Source of the DNA: DASCNA01 sp036011305
GTDB lineage: Bacteria > Verrucomicrobiota > Lentisphaeria > Victivallales > GWF2-38-69
Direction of reading: 5' to 3'
DNA length: 7,831 nt
NCBI GenBank assembly: GCA_036011305.1
Contig: DASCNA010000016.1
Coordinates: forward strand, 1-7,831
Below are positions 6,367-7,831 of the stretch, piece after piece. Below the pieces are notes generated by a model, which was not told where the DNA came from, did not search any database, and saw nothing but the letters and a program-made list of their open reading frames with translations. Position 1 is the first letter of the stretch. Each line of letters begins with the position of its first letter. A program made the position numbers and the translations under genes.

Positions 6367-7305
6367 TTACTTCTTTTTCTTTTTTCGCCACTCTTCAAAA
6401 GAAGGATAATCAAGAAAAAAACCAGCTAACATGCTTTTCATTAAATCTTCCCTAGGAGAGCCATTCTCTGCATAATTAGATGAAAAACCACCATACAATA
6501 AATCATACTTTTCATAATGAATATTTGTCAGAGCTGTATAAAGCTCGTTTAATTTTAAACTTTTTTCTTCTTCATATGCTTTTTTTAATGCATTATCAAT
6601 TTTTTTAAATGTTTTTTCATCCTTAAAATTAAAAATAAACTTAACTCCATAAATTGTTCTTCCATGTGTAACTGTTTCATACTTTTCAATAGTTAAAGAA
6701 GATGTAGAATTATTTATTTCACTCTGTACTCTATCTAAAATTTTAACTTTTAAATTTTGGTATCTTTTATATTTATTTTCATCTATACCTAGACATTTTT
6801 TTAATTCGGGCAAAGAAAAAGTTCTAGTTTGCTTAGGCATATTTTTATATTGTTTTAATAATTCAAATATTCTTATTGAATGAATATTTTTAAGAGGTGA
6901 TACATCTATTAATTCATATTCAGTGAATGGAAATCTCTTACCAAAGTTTGTAAAATATTCTTTAATTGTATTCGTAAACGTCACATAAAGAGTTCCATTT
7001 TTATAATCTACCTTATCAAAAATATTAAACTTTAAAAAATCTGAACTATGTATATCTGGTTTCATATAGATATGATGCATTAATTCATCCGTTGCTTTAT
7101 CTAATTCTTTGCCATATGTGTTTATCTGCATTATATCTTTTATTTCTTTGGCATTAAACGTCAAAGGTTTTTCTAAATTTACCCTGTTTTTTTGTACCTT
7201 GTGTGTAATAGCTATTAAAAGTTTTTTTGCATTTACACCCATTGTTTGGTAGGATTCTATCATTACATTTCTAAATTTGACCTTGTTTAACTGAAATTCT
7301 TTCAT
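6367..7305 (-). CDS. Rep_3-family plasmid replication initiator protein
   Basis: This 312-residue protein has the two winged-helix layout of Rep_3 (RepB/RepE/pi-like) initiators, which bind iterons as monomers to open the origin and bind operators as dimers to repress their own gene. WH1 covers about 10-125 (start MIESYQTMGVNAKKLLIAI). WH2 covers about 135-228 and includes the family-typical NIHSIRIFELLKQY, the RTFSLPELKKCLGI helix and KYKRYQNLKVKILDRVQSEIN, followed by the GRTIYGVKFIF strand. Residues 230-312 form a Lys/Glu-rich tail ending in a poly-Lys stretch. The ATG at 7303-7305 has a good Shine-Dalgarno AAGAGG (7312-7317) 6 nt upstream. Iterons lie immediately upstream. It is the first gene of a run of co-directional plasmid genes. 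Confidence 0.93.
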   Translation of the reverse strand: MKEFQLNKVKFRNVMIESYQTMGVNAKKLLIAITHKVQKNRVNLEKPLTFNAKEIKDIMQINTYGKELDKATDELMHHIYMKPDIHSSDFLKFNIFDKVDYKNGTLYVTFTNTIKEYFTNFGKRFPFTEYELIDVSPLKNIHSIRIFELLKQYKNMPKQTRTFSLPELKKCLGIDENKYKRYQNLKVKILDRVQSEINNSTSSLTIEKYETVTHGRTIYGVKFIFNFKDEKTFKKIDNALKKAYEEEKSLKLNELYTALTNIHYEKYDLLYGGFSSNYAENGSPREDLMKSMLAGFFLDYPSFEEWRKKKKK

Positions 7306-7324
7306 ATTATACCTCTTTAATTAA

Positions 7325-7541
7325 AAGTAGTCGTTTTCTAGTAATTGGTAGTAATCAATTTATTATATTACTACTTTCTTGAATTATAGTAGCTGATTTC
7401 GAGATTTAGTAGTCTTGAATAATATTATTTACTACTAGATTACAAAAGAGTAGTAATATTCTCAAGATTAGTAGTTGCTTTCACTGAATGTGTAGTTGAT
7501 TTATCTGAATAGGTAGTTGTTTTAGCAAAATTAGTAGTAAT
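7325..7541 (+). repeat. Iteron array of the replication origin (about 21-bp period)
   Basis: GTAGT cores (one is GTAGC) begin at 7327, 7348, 7389, 7409, 7450, 7471, 7492, 7513 and 7534. Inverted ACTAC cores at 7370 and 7431 fill the two missing slots. The steps are 21, 22, 19, 20, 22, 19, 21, 21, 21, 21, about two helical turns each, so all sites face the same side. The best-conserved units (7469-7531) read approximately TTAGTAGTTGNTTT followed by a less conserved half. Position just upstream of a Rep_3 gene and helical phasing make these initiator-binding iterons. Confidence 0.88.
7348..7374 (-). promoter_or_regulatory. Likely rep promoter and autoregulatory operator
   Basis: Inverted arms GTAGTAAT (7348-7355) and ATTACTAC (7367-7374) form a perfect 8-bp repeat around 11 bp. 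Between and overlapping them on the minus strand is a perfect -10 box TATAAT (7367-7362), 57 nt before the rep start. Rep_3 initiators commonly repress their own genes by binding inverted half-iterons as dimers, which fits this layout. No convincing -35 box is seen. Confidence 0.55.
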
Positions 7542-7554
7542 CAATGAGGCTACT

Positions 7555-7590
7555 TATAAACTATTATAAACTATTATAAAAATATAAAAA
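7555..7590 (+). repeat. AT-rich 10-bp tandem repeats, candidate DNA unwinding element
   Basis: TATAAACTAT is repeated exactly at 7555-7564 and 7565-7574, then continues as a degenerate TATAAAAATA. This almost pure AT block lies directly beside the distal end of the iteron array, where iteron origins usually melt. No perfect DnaA box (TTATCCACA) was found nearby. Confidence 0.6.
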
Positions 7591-7593
7591 ACA

Positions 7594-7603
7594 CGCGTAC
7601 GCG
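7594..7603 (+). other. GC-rich palindrome CGCGTACGCG at the origin edge
   Basis: This 10-bp perfect palindrome is made almost entirely of G and C in a region that is otherwise nearly all A and T. It sits 3 bp after the AT-rich repeats. It may be a protein-binding site or a boundary of the origin; no assignment is possible from sequence alone. Confidence 0.4.
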
Positions 7604-7792
7604 GGAAATTAATATTATATTTTATATTTCAAAGAACAATTAATTAATATACTTTATGTATCATTTTTTTAGAATAGAGAAGGGCAGCCTTCGGCTAAAA
7701 AGAAAAACATTGCAATAGACAAATCAAATAGTAGATATATTTTACTTTCAATCTATAACTTCAACAATAAGCTAATTGGAATCATAAAATTA
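7604..7792. other. Intergenic stretch without recognisable gene
   Basis: This AT-rich stretch has no supported gene on either strand. The only structure seen is a small hairpin AGCCTTCGGCT at 7686-7696 (4-bp stem, 3-base loop) preceded by GGGC and followed by A residues. There is no T-tract downstream on either strand, so it is not a convincing intrinsic terminator. Confidence 0.5.
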
Positions 7793-7831
7793 ATGAAAAA
7801 TTCATCCGAATCTATAATTTATCAAAATATA
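7793..7831 (+). CDS. Possible start of a plus-strand gene cut by the window end
   Basis: An ATG at 7793-7795 opens a frame of 13 codons (MKNSSESIIYQNI) that is still open at the last base. A TTGGAA 12-17 nt upstream is a weak and distant Shine-Dalgarno. It would diverge from rep across the origin, a usual place for a maintenance or mobilisation gene. The fragment is too short to identify or to distinguish from chance. Confidence 0.3.
   Translation, partial: MKNSSESIIYQNI

Noticed and set aside
7686..7696. AGCC-TTC-GGCT hairpin as an intrinsic terminator
   Set aside because: The stem is short and there is no T-tract on the downstream side of either strand.

Overview
The window looks like most of a small, very AT-rich (roughly 25-30% GC by eye) theta-type plasmid carrying a Tn3-family transposon. 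All recognisable genes read on the minus strand. TGG encodes Trp and the ORFs close normally without recoding TGA, so this is not a Mycoplasma/Spiroplasma code. A Rep_3 initiator, iterons and extreme AT richness fit a low-GC Gram-negative host (for example a Francisella-like, Legionellales-like or other host-associated proteobacterium). The sequence alone does not fix the taxon.

Layout from right to left, the direction of transcription. (1) 7325-7603 is a replication origin: eleven GTAGT-core iterons at about 21-bp steps (nine direct, two inverted but in phase), then a 10-bp AT-rich tandem repeat and a GC-rich palindrome. (2) 6367-7305 encodes the Rep_3 initiator. (3) 6106-6366 is non-coding and holds a strong 12-6-12 palindrome and related repeats. 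(4) 5296-6105 encodes a protein with an N-terminal helix-turn-helix, an Asn/Asp-rich repeat linker, one transmembrane helix and a coiled coil; it may be a membrane-anchored DNA-binding protein. (5) 5061-5219 is a res-like site with a 28-bp near-palindrome, followed by a small serine resolvase (4520-5068), probably the plasmid multimer-resolution system. (6) 4105-4470 is an XRE-type regulator whose 3' end is replaced by transposon sequence.

(7) 1-4210 is a Tn3-family transposon of the Tn4430 type. It has 34-bp terminal inverted repeats (33/34 identical), a tyrosine recombinase (TnpI-like, 3130-4005) overlapping the transposase (TnpA, 77-3130) by one base, and a tyrosine-recombinase core site (9-bp inverted arms, 8-bp spacer) just upstream of the recombinase gene. 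The left repeat starts at base 1, so the other target flank lies outside the window.

Together these give a replicon with iteron control, one serine and one tyrosine site-specific recombination system, and a transposon inserted into a plasmid gene. The most novel-looking element is the HTH/transmembrane gene. The operator-like DNA motif upstream of it recurs inside its own coding sequence with an apparent 33-bp (11-codon) period. The right 230 bp contain little beyond a possible truncated plus-strand ORF running off the end.
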